In this document: positions 47,537 through 56,466 of the stretch, piece after piece
Position numbering within the stretch: position 1 is the first letter of the stretch
How the letters are laid out: each line of letters begins with the position of its first letter
From: CAYWBU01 sp942491525
Lineage (GTDB): Bacteria > Desulfobacterota > Desulfomonilia > UBA1062
Direction of reading: 5' to 3'
Assembly: GCA_942491525.1 (NCBI GenBank)
Contig: CALOBW010000056.1
Coordinates: 186,001 to 250,000 of the forward strand
Length of the DNA stretch: 64,000 nt
The notes under the pieces: model-generated
Seen by the model: only the letters and a program-made list of their open reading frames with translations
What the model was told of the DNA's origin: nothing
Database searches by the model: none
Program-made: the position numbers and the translations under genes

Positions 47537-48602
47537 CGTCAAGCAGGTTGTACCTCCTGTAAACAAAGGCCCATGACCTCAATTCATCTTTATCAAGAAC
47601 AATGGAATCAGTATAGGTTCTGGCCGGGATGCGGTGGCGGGCGGCCAGCTGGGTGATGGTTTTGGCGGGGATGCCCAGCATGCTGGAGGCGTCCTCGATG
47701 GCCAGGGGATCACGCTCGGCCTGGTCAACCTTCTTGAAGACAAAGGTTTGGCGGATGGCGTGCTGGCAGTCGTCGGCATTCAGTTCATAGGCGCGATCCA
47801 GGATGTCGGCGAAGTCGGCGTCAAGCTGGTAGCGCGCATTGGCCAGCTCGACCATGGCGCGGATGTTCTCGGGATACTTCTCGAGCATCTGGCCCAAAAT
47901 CCGGCAGGCGTGCTTCATGTCGTTCAGGAAGAAGCTGACCTCGGCCAGGTAGAGGTAGGTGTCCTCTTCGCCGTCGCCGAGCTCGAGGGCCTTCTCGAAC
48001 ATCTCCTGGGCCAGTTCAAAGTGACCCAGTTCGCGGTGGCAGATGCCGGTCAGCTTGTAGAGCAGCGGCGAGGTGGAGCAGAGGATCTTGGCCTTCTCCA
48101 GGTCATCGGCCGCCAGGGTGTAGTAGCCCTGCCCCATCTTGTCGCGGGCGCGGCCCATGAAGATCTTGAAACGCTCGTCAAAGTCTTTGCTGCTGAGGCT
48201 GTGCTCGGGCTCCTTGAAGTGGAAGCCCGAGGTGCTGAGATCGATATAGGCCATGCTCTCGTCGGGGATGTCCTGGGCGTCGATGACATCCTTGACGCGC
48301 TGGCAGATGTTCTTGATCGGCAGGACCGTGGTGGCCTTGTTGGCGATCGAGAAGCCCACGCCGTGGTCTTCGTCGCTGTCCAGCTCCGAGAGTTTCTTGG
48401 CCTCATTCAGCAGTTCGCGGAAAAACGAGTTGGTCATGTCGCGGGAGTTGGTCACCGGCAGGCCCATGGCTGACTTGTACTGTCCGCCCGGACAGGTGTA
48501 TTCGTAGCTCAGCCAGAATTCACGATACTCCAGGTCGATGCGTTCCAGCTCGACCATCAGAAGTTCGATCAGGCCCCTTGGTTGTTCCAGTTTTCCTCTC
48601 AT
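47481..48602 (-). CDS. TPR-repeat protein
   Basis: The 373-residue protein has an unrecognised N-terminal domain (about 1-130) and TPR-like helices at about 135-260: GRARDKMGQGYYTLAADDLEKA, LLYKLTGICHRELGHFELAQEMFEKAL and EDTYLYLAEVSFFLNDMKHACRIL. The C-terminal 80 residues include a possible MerR/excisionase-like segment (MLGIPAKTITQLAARHRIPARTY). Start uncertain: the ATG at 48602 or a TTG at 48638; neither has a good ribosome binding site. It heads the heme operon. Confidence 0.65.
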   Translation of the reverse strand: MRGKLEQPRGLIELLMVELERIDLEYREFWLSYEYTCPGGQYKSAMGLPVTNSRDMTNSFFRELLNEAKKLSELDSDEDHGVGFSIANKATTVLPIKNICQRVKDVIDAQDIPDESMAYIDLSTSGFHFKEPEHSLSSKDFDERFKIFMGRARDKMGQGYYTLAADDLEKAKILCSTSPLLYKLTGICHRELGHFELAQEMFEKALELGDGEEDTYLYLAEVSFFLNDMKHACRILGQMLEKYPENIRAMVELANARYQLDADFADILDRAYELNADDCQHAIRQTFVFKKVDQAERDPLAIEDASSMLGIPAKTITQLAARHRIPARTYTDSIVLDKDELRSWAFVYRRYNLLDDEVNRVSPEANPDMALLS

Positions 48603-48699
48603 AAAAGCAGGTGTATGACGTGTATTTCTAAATGTCAAATGATTACCGGAGCTATTGCGGGGGATTTTTTTATGCTAAGAGAGCTGTTAAGGTGATTTT

Positions 48700-49377
48700 A
48701 TGAAATATCGTCTGACACTCTTGTTGATTTTATGTTGGTGCCCCCTGCTGCTGGCTGCGCCCCAGGCTAAGTTTGATACGCTGGAGCATGATGCCGGTAA
48801 GCTGCCTCAGGGCAAGCCCTTTGAATATGCCTTCGAGCTCAGGAACCTGGGCGATCAGTATCTGCAGTTTGAGGCCAAGCCCTGCTGCGGCGTGACCGTC
48901 AGTGCGCCGGGCGGACCGATCAAGCCGGGCGAGGTGCGCCGCTTCAACGTGCGCATGTCGACAACCTATAAGACCGGCCCCTTCAGCCGGACCATCGAAG
49001 TTGTGACCAATGATCCGGCCAATGCCAAGTTCAGTCTGGTGATCCTGGGCGATGTGGTTGAGGAGCTGGCGGTGCGGCCCAATGCGCTGCTCTTTAAGCG
49101 CATCAATCCGGGCATGGACTATGGCCGGCGGATTGTGCTGACCAATATGAGCGAGCATGCAATCACCATCCGGGCCCTGCGCGGCAAGCCGGAGGGTCTG
49201 CTGGATGTTGATTTTGATGAGGAGTTTGAGCTGGCCCCGGGCGAGAGTCGGCGGGTAACGGTGACCTTGAAGGCGCAGCATAAGCCGGGCAATGTCTTCG
49301 GTTCCGTCGAAGTTGTCTCAGACCTGGTCTATGCGCCGCACAAGTCGATCCGCGTGCAGGCCACCGTCAGCCGCTAG
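48700..49377 (+). CDS. Exported DUF1573 protein
   Basis: The 225-residue protein has a signal peptide (about 1-19, LLLILCWCPLLLAA). Two Ig-like halves follow, of which the first is DUF1573-like: FDTLEHDAGKLPQGKPFEYAFELRNLGD, then PCCGVTV and IKPGEVRRFNVRM. AAGGTG lies 7 nt before the ATG. It ends 2 bp before murJ and is probably co-transcribed. The function of this family is unknown. Confidence 0.8.
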   Translation: MKYRLTLLLILCWCPLLLAAPQAKFDTLEHDAGKLPQGKPFEYAFELRNLGDQYLQFEAKPCCGVTVSAPGGPIKPGEVRRFNVRMSTTYKTGPFSRTIEVVTNDPANAKFSLVILGDVVEELAVRPNALLFKRINPGMDYGRRIVLTNMSEHAITIRALRGKPEGLLDVDFDEEFELAPGESRRVTVTLKAQHKPGNVFGSVEVVSDLVYAPHKSIRVQATVSR

Positions 49378-49379
49378 CC

Positions 49380-50903
49380 ATGCAGGGATTTTGGCGTAAG
49401 ATAGCGACCGTGGGCGGCCTGACCGCCATCTCGCGTGTTTTGGGTCTGCTGCGCGATGTGCTGATCGCATCTATCCTGGGTGCCGGTCTGCTGGCCGACG
49501 CCTTTTTTGTGGCCTTCAGGATTCCCAACATGCTCAGGCGCTTCATGGCCGAAGGCGCGGTGAGTGTCGGATTTGTACCGGTCTTCAATGAGGTCAAGGA
49601 GCGCGAAGACCTGAACAGCGCCCTGCAGATGGCGCGGGCCGTCATGACCCTGATGTTCTTCGTGCTCTGCGGCGTGGTGATTGTCGGCGAGATCCTGGCG
49701 CCCTGGCTGGTGATGCTGATCGCCCCCGGTTTTGTGGGCGATCCGATCTTTGCCGATGCGGTTCATCTGACCCGCGTAATGTTTCCCTACATCATGCTGA
49801 TCGGCATGGTGGCCCTCTTCATGGGCATTCTTAACTCGCTGGAGCACTTTGCGGCCCCGGCTGCGGCCCCGATTCTGCTCAATATCTTCATGATCGGCGT
49901 GCCGCTGACTTGCTACGTCTGGCAGCCGGTCTTCGCTTCGCCGGCCGATGCCCTGGCCTGGGGCGTGGTGCTGGGCGGTATTGCCCAGGTGCTGCTGCAG
50001 ATCGGGCCTATGCGCCGGCGCGGCGTGCCCCTGAAGCCGTCCTCGGCCTTTCGCGACAAACGCATCAAACGCATGGCGCGCCTGGTGGGCGTTTCGGCCG
50101 TGGGCGCCTCGGCCTATCAGCTGACCGTGCTGGTGGGCACCCTGCTGGCCTCCCTGCTGGGGGCCGGCGCCGTATCTTATCTATACTATGCCGGGCGGGT
50201 GCTGGAACTGCCGCTGGGGATCTTCGCCTTTGCGGTCAGCAATGTGATGCTGCCCTCCATGAGCAGCGCCTGGGCGCGCGGCGACCAGCGGCAGCTCTCG
50301 GAACTGACCGGCCAGGCCATTTCCTCGGTGCTGCTCTTTACCCTGCCGGCCAGCCTGGGGTTGATTCTGCTGGCCGAGCCGATCATTGAGATTCTCTTTC
50401 TGCGCGGCGCCTTCGGGGCCGAAGATGTCAGCGGCACGGCCCGGGCCCTGGTGATGTATGCGCTGGCGCTCTGGGCCATCGGCTGTTCACGCATTCTGAC
50501 CCAGGTGCTCTACGCTATGCAGGAGGCGAAGCTGGTGGTGCGCATGCTCTGGGTTACCCTGGCCATCTTCGTTGTGGCCGGCGTGGCGCTGATGCGCCCC
50601 ATGGGACATGTGGGCATCGCCCTGGCCAGTTCGCTCTCGGTGCTGCTGCAGCTGGCGCTGCTGATGCTCTTTGTGGGTCGGCGGGGCGTCAAATTGCCGC
50701 GCTCCTGCCGCATAGATGTCATCAAAATGACATTGGCCACCATGCTGATGGGTGCGGCGCTGCTGCCGCTGCTGCGCTGGCTGGACTGGGGTGCGGGGCT
50801 GTCTGTGCAGGGGCTGCTTGCACTTTGCGGTTCCATTCTTGCGGGAGTGGTGGTATATTTTAGTACCTTAATAATGCTTAAATTTAATTTGCGCCGGAGA
50901 TGA
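49380..50903 (+). CDS. murJ: Lipid II flippase MurJ (MviN)
   Basis: The 507-residue protein has about 14 hydrophobic helices. Family segments are GGLTAISRVLGLLRDVLIA, ADAFFVAFRIPNMLRRFMAEGAVSVGFVPVF, VMFPYIMLIGMVALFMGILNSLEHFAAPA and SYLYYAGRVLELPLGIFAFAVSNVMLPSMS. MurJ flips the peptidoglycan precursor lipid II across the inner membrane. A hairpin with seven T overlaps the stop codon at 50893-50929. Confidence 0.95.
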   Translation: MQGFWRKIATVGGLTAISRVLGLLRDVLIASILGAGLLADAFFVAFRIPNMLRRFMAEGAVSVGFVPVFNEVKEREDLNSALQMARAVMTLMFFVLCGVVIVGEILAPWLVMLIAPGFVGDPIFADAVHLTRVMFPYIMLIGMVALFMGILNSLEHFAAPAAAPILLNIFMIGVPLTCYVWQPVFASPADALAWGVVLGGIAQVLLQIGPMRRRGVPLKPSSAFRDKRIKRMARLVGVSAVGASAYQLTVLVGTLLASLLGAGAVSYLYYAGRVLELPLGIFAFAVSNVMLPSMSSAWARGDQRQLSELTGQAISSVLLFTLPASLGLILLAEPIIEILFLRGAFGAEDVSGTARALVMYALALWAIGCSRILTQVLYAMQEAKLVVRMLWVTLAIFVVAGVALMRPMGHVGIALASSLSVLLQLALLMLFVGRRGVKLPRSCRIDVIKMTLATMLMGAALLPLLRWLDWGAGLSVQGLLALCGSILAGVVVYFSTLIMLKFNLRRR

Positions 50904-50929
50904 TTCATAGAGATCTGCCGGCTTTTTTT
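50893..50929 (+). terminator. Rho-independent terminator of murJ
   Basis: GCCGGAGAT and ATCT-GCCGGC form a stem with one bulged base, followed by seven T. It starts before the murJ stop codon. Confidence 0.75.
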
Positions 50930-50937
50930 GAGTCAAA

Positions 50938-51153
50938 ATGGTGACTGTGAAAGATGTGAGGAAATATTTACATAGCCAAAATGTAAAAAAGTTTATACAT
51001 GGATTGGGGCTGTGGCTGACGAGCTGGGCTTATTGGGATATTAATGCAACATATCAGTGTGTTATCATGCTCTGTTGTGGTGGCATCATGTTTGCATTTG
51101 TTGGACTGACTAATTGGTTGTGTTTATTCACGGCAGAGGCTTATGATGTATGA
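50938..51153 (+). CDS. Possible small two-TM protein
   Basis: The 71-residue frame encodes two hydrophobic stretches (about 20-31 and 41-67: CVIMLCCGGIMFAFVGLTNWLCLF). It starts 9 bp after the murJ terminator with no clear ribosome binding site and overlaps the start of the next gene by 11 bp. AT-rich base use differs from murJ. It could be a real small membrane protein coupled to the next gene or only the leader region of that gene. Confidence 0.35.
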   Translation: MVTVKDVRKYLHSQNVKKFIHGLGLWLTSWAYWDINATYQCVIMLCCGGIMFAFVGLTNWLCLFTAEAYDV

Positions 51154-53002
51154 CGATATTTTAAATAAATTTGATATTGATCACTCCTTGGAGTTGACTC
51201 CCGATATAATTCGTAAGCATGCGGATGTGATGCCGCTCCTTTTGCAGGCCTCGATCATTAATGATCTGGATGCCCGCACCAAGAAGATTCCAGATATCTT
51301 CCTCTACTTTATCGAGATGCTGACATCTTTTGATTCGGCCTTCTTCTATCTCTGGCATCCGGAAAACGAGTGGTTCTGTCGCGGTCTGCAGGGTGAGATT
51401 CCCGATGATATTGAAAAAGGTAATATTTTTACCCGCCACGTCAGGCGCAGCGGCTCGCCGCTCCTGATCGCGGATGTCCGTAAGGTTGGGGTGGAGCTTG
51501 AGGGCAGTCCCGTGCAGTTCTCCTCCATGATGGCGCTGCCGGTCTACCTTGATACCCAGGTGATCGGTTGTGTGGAGCTCTACCGCAGCGCCGACCTGCC
51601 CTTTGATGCCGACGATCTGGTGCTGATCAAGCAGCTGCTGCTCTATTCGGAGAAGGCCATGGGCGAGGCTTTCGGTACGGATCAGGATATTGATGACAGC
51701 CTGAATGTGCGGATCGACGTCCCGCAGAAGCATGCGGTGCTCGACATCCTGCACCAGTATGAGGAGCAGTCGCACCGCCTTTCATATCCGCTGAGTGTGG
51801 CCATCATGTCCATTGATCAGAATGCCAAACTGGGGCTCTACCATGATCTTTCAGGCGGCATTCAGACCATCAAGGCCCTGGCCAGCCATATCCGCAACGG
51901 CCTGCGCTGTTATGACAAGGTTCTCAGGTATGAGGAGACCAGTTTCTTTGTGATCCTGCCGGGCTGCAATTCGGGCGACGCCATTTCGGCCATGCGCACC
52001 GTGGTTGACCAGCTCGGTGATGATGTGACCAATTTCCTGACCATCGGCATCGCTTCGCTGCCCAGCGAAGTTCAGGACGCCAAGGGTCTGATCAATGCCG
52101 CCCATCAGGCGCTCTCTTTTGCGTCGCGCAATGGCTGGAAGATGGCCAGTTTCTCTCAGACTGAGGGAGCTAAACTGGCCAACATGTCCATGGAGCTTGA
52201 GATTATCAACACCTTGAATTCGGGCCCCTCCAGAAAGGGCATGCAGGATATGATCGATCTGATCCGCAAGCAGTGTTATGCGTCCGAGCTCTCCCTGGAG
52301 CAGACGCCGCCCGGGTCGCTGGTTGAGTGGGGCGGCAATTTGCTGGGCTATGTCAATCATCCCGGCCTGCCAAACGATATCTATGACTGGATCTTCACCC
52401 ATTTGAATCCGGCCTGGGCCGTTTTGGCCGGTCTTGACTCCGACCTGAGGAACTGGGATCTGGGCGTCATGGCAACCGTTTCGATCCTTTCGGATCTGCG
52501 GGCCGGCTACCCGATGGGTTATTCGCTGAAGATTGCTGACCAGATGTTTACCATGGCCAAGCTTATGGGGCGCGATGACGAGACGGCCCTGACCTGGGCC
52601 AACACCGCCATGGTGGCCAACCTGGGCTATCTGGGCATCTCGACCTCCATCTTCACCAAGGAGGAGATCTCGCCCTTTGACAAGACCAAGATCAATGCGC
52701 ATCCGATCATTTCGGCGCGTATGATCAAGAATGGCACGATCCTGGATCTGGATGAGAATATCCTGATTCATCACCATGAGCATATGGATGGTTCCGGCTA
52801 TCCGCGCGGTCTGGCCGGCAATGATATCCCCGATGGCGCCCGGGTGCTGCGGGTGATCGATACCTATAACGCCATGACGACGCCCAGGCTCTATAAGGGG
52901 GTTAAGATGCGGGACGACGCCCTGCGTGAGATGAGCGCCCTGGCCGGGACCCATCTGGACAGCGAGATCACCTCGCTCTACTCGAACGTTATCTGTTCTT
53001 GA
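51143..53002 (+). CDS. GAF protein with degenerate GGDEF and degenerate HD-GYP domains
   Basis: The 619-residue soluble protein has a GAF domain (about 45-175: FDSAFFYLWHPENEWF, MALPVYLDTQVIGCVELYRS), a GGDEF-like domain (about 195-340) whose active-site loop reads LRYEETSFFVILPG, and an HD-GYP domain (about 450-619). The second half of HD-GYP is kept (HHHEHMDGSGYPRGLAG, DTYNAMTTPR), but the HD metal-binding pair is replaced (MVANLGYLGIST where LLHDIGKIGIP is expected). It may bind rather than make or cleave cyclic di-GMP. Its 3' end overlaps the convergent regulator gene by 14 bp. Confidence 0.8.
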   Translation: MMYDDILNKFDIDHSLELTPDIIRKHADVMPLLLQASIINDLDARTKKIPDIFLYFIEMLTSFDSAFFYLWHPENEWFCRGLQGEIPDDIEKGNIFTRHVRRSGSPLLIADVRKVGVELEGSPVQFSSMMALPVYLDTQVIGCVELYRSADLPFDADDLVLIKQLLLYSEKAMGEAFGTDQDIDDSLNVRIDVPQKHAVLDILHQYEEQSHRLSYPLSVAIMSIDQNAKLGLYHDLSGGIQTIKALASHIRNGLRCYDKVLRYEETSFFVILPGCNSGDAISAMRTVVDQLGDDVTNFLTIGIASLPSEVQDAKGLINAAHQALSFASRNGWKMASFSQTEGAKLANMSMELEIINTLNSGPSRKGMQDMIDLIRKQCYASELSLEQTPPGSLVEWGGNLLGYVNHPGLPNDIYDWIFTHLNPAWAVLAGLDSDLRNWDLGVMATVSILSDLRAGYPMGYSLKIADQMFTMAKLMGRDDETALTWANTAMVANLGYLGISTSIFTKEEISPFDKTKINAHPIISARMIKNGTILDLDENILIHHHEHMDGSGYPRGLAGNDIPDGARVLRVIDTYNAMTTPRLYKGVKMRDDALREMSALAGTHLDSEITSLYSNVICS

Positions 53003-54365
53003 TCCAGCGCGGGTGGGTGATGCCGTACTTCTCGATCTTGTAGTGCATGACCCGCTTGCTGATTCCCAGGGCTTCGGCTGCATTCTTCTGAATCCAGTCG
53101 TTGTTCCTGAGGGCCTCTAAGATCTGATCCTTTTCGCTCTGCGCCAGGCTGGAGAGCTGCGGCTGCTCATAGGCCTGCTCCTGGGGCGCAATCTCTGAGG
53201 GCGGGCTGACCGAGATGTCGCGGGCCCGGATGCTGCTGCCGTCGGCCAGCAGTACGGCGCGCTCCATGCAGTTGCGGATCTCGCGCACGTTGCCCGGCCA
53301 GTCATAGGTTCGTAAGATCTCCATGGCCGCCGCATCGATCTCCATGTTGGCTTTGTTGAACTCGGCGCAGTAGCGGCTGGCGAAGTAGCGCGCGAGCTCC
53401 TCGATGTCGTCGCGGCGGTGGCGCATGGCCGGCACCTCGATGTTGACAACATTGATGCGGTAGTAGAGGTCCTCGCGGAAGGTTCCCTCGCGCACCATGG
53501 CCTTGAGGTCGCAGTTGGTGGCCGCGATCACGCGCACGTCAACCTTGATGGTGCGGTTGCCGCCCAGGCGTTCGAACTCACGCTCCTCCAGCACCCGCAG
53601 GATCTTGGCCTGCAGCCCCAGGTCCATGTCGCCGATCTCGTCTAAAAAGATGGTGCCCATGTTGGCCTGTTCGACGCGGCCGGTGCGCAGCTTGTGGGCT
53701 CCGGTGAAGGCACCCTTCTCATGGCCGAAGAGCTCGCTCTCCAGGATGTGCTGGGGCAGGGCCGCGCAGTTGACCTGCACGAAGTTGTTGGAGGCCCGGT
53801 TTGAGTTGTGATGGATGGCGCCGGCGATCAGCCCCTTGCCGACGCCGGTCTCGCCGGTGATCAGCACGGTGGTGTCGGCGGTGGCGATCTTCTGGACCGT
53901 GTCGAGGACGTGCTGCAGCCCGCGGCTGGAGCCGATGATGTCCTCGGTGCGGTAGATCACGTCCTCCTGGGTGTGGCGCAGATAGTCGATCTCGTTGCGC
54001 ATGCGTTTCAGGGCCAGGGCGTCATTGATCTTCTGGACGATCTCCTGCAGGCCGAAGGGCTTCTGGATGAAGTCCTGGGCGCCGCTCTTGAGCGCGGTCA
54101 CGGCGGTGTCGACCGAGGCGTAGCCGGTCATGACGATCACCAGGGTGGTGGGGTTGGCGTGTCTGATTTTGCCCAGCAGCTCCAGGCCGTCCATGCCGGG
54201 CAGCTTGATGTCGGTCAGGATCAGGTCGTAGATGTTCTTGTTGATGCGGGCCATGGCGGCCTCGGCATCGCCCACCAGCTCCATGTCGTGGCCGTTGGCC
54301 TTGAGCTCCTGGAAAAGAACCTGTCCCAGATTTATGTCATCTTCAACTATTAAAATATGTGCCAT
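52989..54365 (-). CDS. Sigma-54-dependent response regulator (NtrC family)
   Basis: The 458-residue protein has a receiver (1-120) with IVEDD and the phosphoacceptor Asp52 in LILTDIKLPG, an AAA+ domain with Walker A TGETGVGKG, the sigma-54 contact loop GAFTGA, Walker B GTIFLDEIGDM and the arginine-finger region VREGTFREDLYYRINVV, and a C-terminal Fis-type HTH (AAEALGISKRVMHYKIEKYG). It activates sigma-54 promoters after phosphorylation. No kinase gene adjoins it; the hybrid kinase at 4105-6423 has its own receiver. Targets are unknown. Confidence 0.93.
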   Translation of the reverse strand: MAHILIVEDDINLGQVLFQELKANGHDMELVGDAEAAMARINKNIYDLILTDIKLPGMDGLELLGKIRHANPTTLVIVMTGYASVDTAVTALKSGAQDFIQKPFGLQEIVQKINDALALKRMRNEIDYLRHTQEDVIYRTEDIIGSSRGLQHVLDTVQKIATADTTVLITGETGVGKGLIAGAIHHNSNRASNNFVQVNCAALPQHILESELFGHEKGAFTGAHKLRTGRVEQANMGTIFLDEIGDMDLGLQAKILRVLEEREFERLGGNRTIKVDVRVIAATNCDLKAMVREGTFREDLYYRINVVNIEVPAMRHRRDDIEELARYFASRYCAEFNKANMEIDAAAMEILRTYDWPGNVREIRNCMERAVLLADGSSIRARDISVSPPSEIAPQEQAYEQPQLSSLAQSEKDQILEALRNNDWIQKNAAEALGISKRVMHYKIEKYGITHPRWIKNR

Positions 54366-54421
54366 ACTCAGGTTGTAATCGGGCGAAAGGCTTTAAAACT
54401 TTAAAAACAGGATATTAAAAT

Positions 54422-54446
54422 GCCCCGGCCGGATAGCGGCCGGGGC
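54422..54446 (-). terminator. Terminator of alanine dehydrogenase gene
   Basis: GCCCCGGCC and GGCCGGGGC form a perfect 9-bp stem with a 7-nt loop. On the minus strand it is followed by ATTTTAATA. Confidence 0.8.
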
Positions 54447-54474
54447 TGGAAACAAAAAAGGCTTGTTCTATGGG

Positions 54475-55590
54475 TTAGGCTATGTCGGCGCATGTGATCT
54501 TGCGCAGCGGCAGGTTCAGGGACTTGGCAACCTCGCAGTGGGTGATGGAGCCGTCCAGGGTGTTGATGCCCTTGAGCAGGGCCGGATCTTCGGCGGCTTT
54601 GCGCAGGCCCATGTTGGCGATCTTGAGGCCGTAGCGCAGGGTTGCCTCGGCCAGACCCCAGGTTGAGGTTACGGCCACGGCGCCCGGCATGTTGGCCACG
54701 CAGTAGTGGACAACGTCGTCGATGATGAAGATCGGATCGTCATGGTAGGTGGCCTTGGTGTTTTCGCAGCAGCCGCCCTGGTCGACGGCCACGTCGACGA
54801 TCACGGCGCCCTTCTTCATGTTTCTGACATGCTCCTTGGTGACCAGCTTGGGAGCTGAGGCGCCCGGGATCAGGACTGCGCCCACCACCAGGTCGGCCCA
54901 CTCTGTACAGCGGGCGATGTTGCCCGGGGTGGAGTAGAGGGTCTCGATGCGGCCGCCGAAGGTGTTGTCGTAGAACTGCAGCTTGCCCTTGTCGATGTCG
55001 AGCAGACGGACGTTGGCGCCCATGCCCACGGCAATCTTGGCTGCATTGAGGCCGACGGTGCCGCCGCCGATGATGGCCACGTTACCGCGCGAAACGCCGG
55101 GGATACCGCCCAGCAGCACGCCGCGTCCGCCGTAGGTCTTTTCGAGGTATTTGGCGCCTTCCTGAACCGAGAGGCGGCCGGCCACTTCACTCATGGGCTC
55201 CAGCAGCGGCAGGTGGCCGTTTTCCAGCTGGATGGTTTCAAAGGCGATGCCGGTGACCTTTTTCTGCAGCAGGGCCTCGGCTTGGGGCTTGTCGGCGGCC
55301 AGGTGTAGGTAGGTGAAGAGCAGCTGGCCCTCTTTGAAGAGGTTGTACTCTTCGGGCAGGGGCTCCTTGACCTTGTAGATCATGTCGGCTGCCTGGAAGA
55401 TCTCGGCATGAGTGTCCAGGATGGTTGCGCCGTTCTCGGCATATTCGGCATCGGTGATATCGGCGCCCAGACCGGCGCCCTTCTCAACGTAGACCTGGTG
55501 TCCGGCTCTGATAAACTGGGCAACGCCGTCGGGGGTCATGCCGACGCGGTTTTCAAACTTCTTTATCTCCTTGGGAACGCCTATTTTCAT
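54475..55590 (-). CDS. ald: Alanine dehydrogenase
   Basis: The 371-residue protein matches L-alanine dehydrogenases throughout: MKIGVPKEIKKFENRVGMTP, the substrate Lys in IYKVKEPL, the catalytic His in LFTYLHLAADK, the NAD-binding AIIGGGTVGLNAAKIAVGMGA and VDQGGCCENTKATYHDDP. It interconverts alanine with pyruvate and ammonia. GGAGG lies 7-8 nt before the ATG. The gene is monocistronic, with an AT-rich 240-bp upstream region and a strong terminator. Confidence 0.95.
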   Translation of the reverse strand: MKIGVPKEIKKFENRVGMTPDGVAQFIRAGHQVYVEKGAGLGADITDAEYAENGATILDTHAEIFQAADMIYKVKEPLPEEYNLFKEGQLLFTYLHLAADKPQAEALLQKKVTGIAFETIQLENGHLPLLEPMSEVAGRLSVQEGAKYLEKTYGGRGVLLGGIPGVSRGNVAIIGGGTVGLNAAKIAVGMGANVRLLDIDKGKLQFYDNTFGGRIETLYSTPGNIARCTEWADLVVGAVLIPGASAPKLVTKEHVRNMKKGAVIVDVAVDQGGCCENTKATYHDDPIFIIDDVVHYCVANMPGAVAVTSTWGLAEATLRYGLKIANMGLRKAAEDPALLKGINTLDGSITHCEVAKSLNLPLRKITCADIA

Positions 55591-55783
55591 GGGTAATCCT
55601 CCTTTTATGGCATCTGCTCATAATTATTTATCGGTTAATGTAAAAATCAATTAACAGAACATTTGTTAAATGCAAAGCATAAAAAATTATTTTTTATTTA
55701 ATGCATAATGTTTACTCTATTTTTACATATAATAGATGGGGTGTCCTGAAACGCCAGGCCGCCTCTGATCCTCGGGCGCTCTA
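55591..55783. other. AT-rich upstream region of ald
   Basis: This divergent intergenic segment is very AT-rich (TAAAAAATTATTTTTTATTT near 55679-55698). It could bind a global or Lrp-type regulator, but no defined operator can be named. Confidence 0.4.
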
Positions 55784-55812
55784 TTGACCAATGTTATCAG
55801 CTATACTATGCT
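55784..55812 (+). promoter_or_regulatory. Sigma-70-like promoter of the 55834-61315 operon
   Basis: TTGACC at 55784-55789 and TATGCT at 55807-55812 are separated by 17 bp, 21 bp upstream of the first gene, which has AAGGGGAGGA before its ATG. Confidence 0.55.
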
Positions 55813-55833
55813 GGTCCTTTAAGGGGAGGAACT

Positions 55834-56457
55834 ATGCTGATAAAAGCCATTGTAGTTACTGAATTTATGACCAATTGTTATGTTGCTGCTGATGATCAGA
55901 CCCGCGAGGCCATCGTGATTGACCCGGGCGGAGATGCCGAGAAGATTATCAGTGAGCTGGAAAATATGGATGCCGACGTGGTGGGCATCGTCAATACCCA
56001 TGGCCATGTGGACCATATCGGCGCCATCAAGGAACTTAAGGCGCGCTACAAGGTTGACGTGATGCTGCACAAGGATGACCTGCCGGTCTTCAAGTCGGCC
56101 TCCAAGATGGGCCGTCTCTTCGGGCTGAATGTTGAGAACCAGCCCGAGCCTGACCGCTATATTGCCGAGGGCGACGAGATCAGGGCCGGTTCGCTGAAAT
56201 TCAGGGTCATCGAAACCCCCGGCCACTCGCCGGGCGGCATCTGCCTGGTCAGCGAGGACGGCAAGCACTGCTTCGGCGGCGACACCATCTTTGCCGGCTC
56301 CATCGGCCGCACCGACCTGCCCGGCGGCGACTACGACACCCTGATCAGTTCGATCAAGGATAAGCTGATGAAGCTGGCGGATGAGGCCAAGGTCTACACC
56401 GGCCACGGCCCCGCCACCACCATCGGCATGGAACGCAAGCACAATCCCTTCCTCTAG
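55834..56457 (+). CDS. MBL-fold metallo-hydrolase (glyoxalase II-like)
   Basis: The 207-residue protein has the metal-binding motif NTHGHVDHIGAI (HxHxDH), a third His in VIETPGHSPGGICL, an Asp in CFGGDTIFAGSIGRTD and the last His in VYTGHGPATTIGMERK. This is the short GloB-like type, without the C-terminal glutathione-binding domain of glyoxalase II. The substrate is probably a thioester or persulfide but is unknown. It is the first gene of a coupled seven-gene operon. Confidence 0.9.
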   Translation: MLIKAIVVTEFMTNCYVAADDQTREAIVIDPGGDAEKIISELENMDADVVGIVNTHGHVDHIGAIKELKARYKVDVMLHKDDLPVFKSASKMGRLFGLNVENQPEPDRYIAEGDEIRAGSLKFRVIETPGHSPGGICLVSEDGKHCFGGDTIFAGSIGRTDLPGGDYDTLISSIKDKLMKLADEAKVYTGHGPATTIGMERKHNPFL

Positions 56458-56466
56458 GAGACAAGC

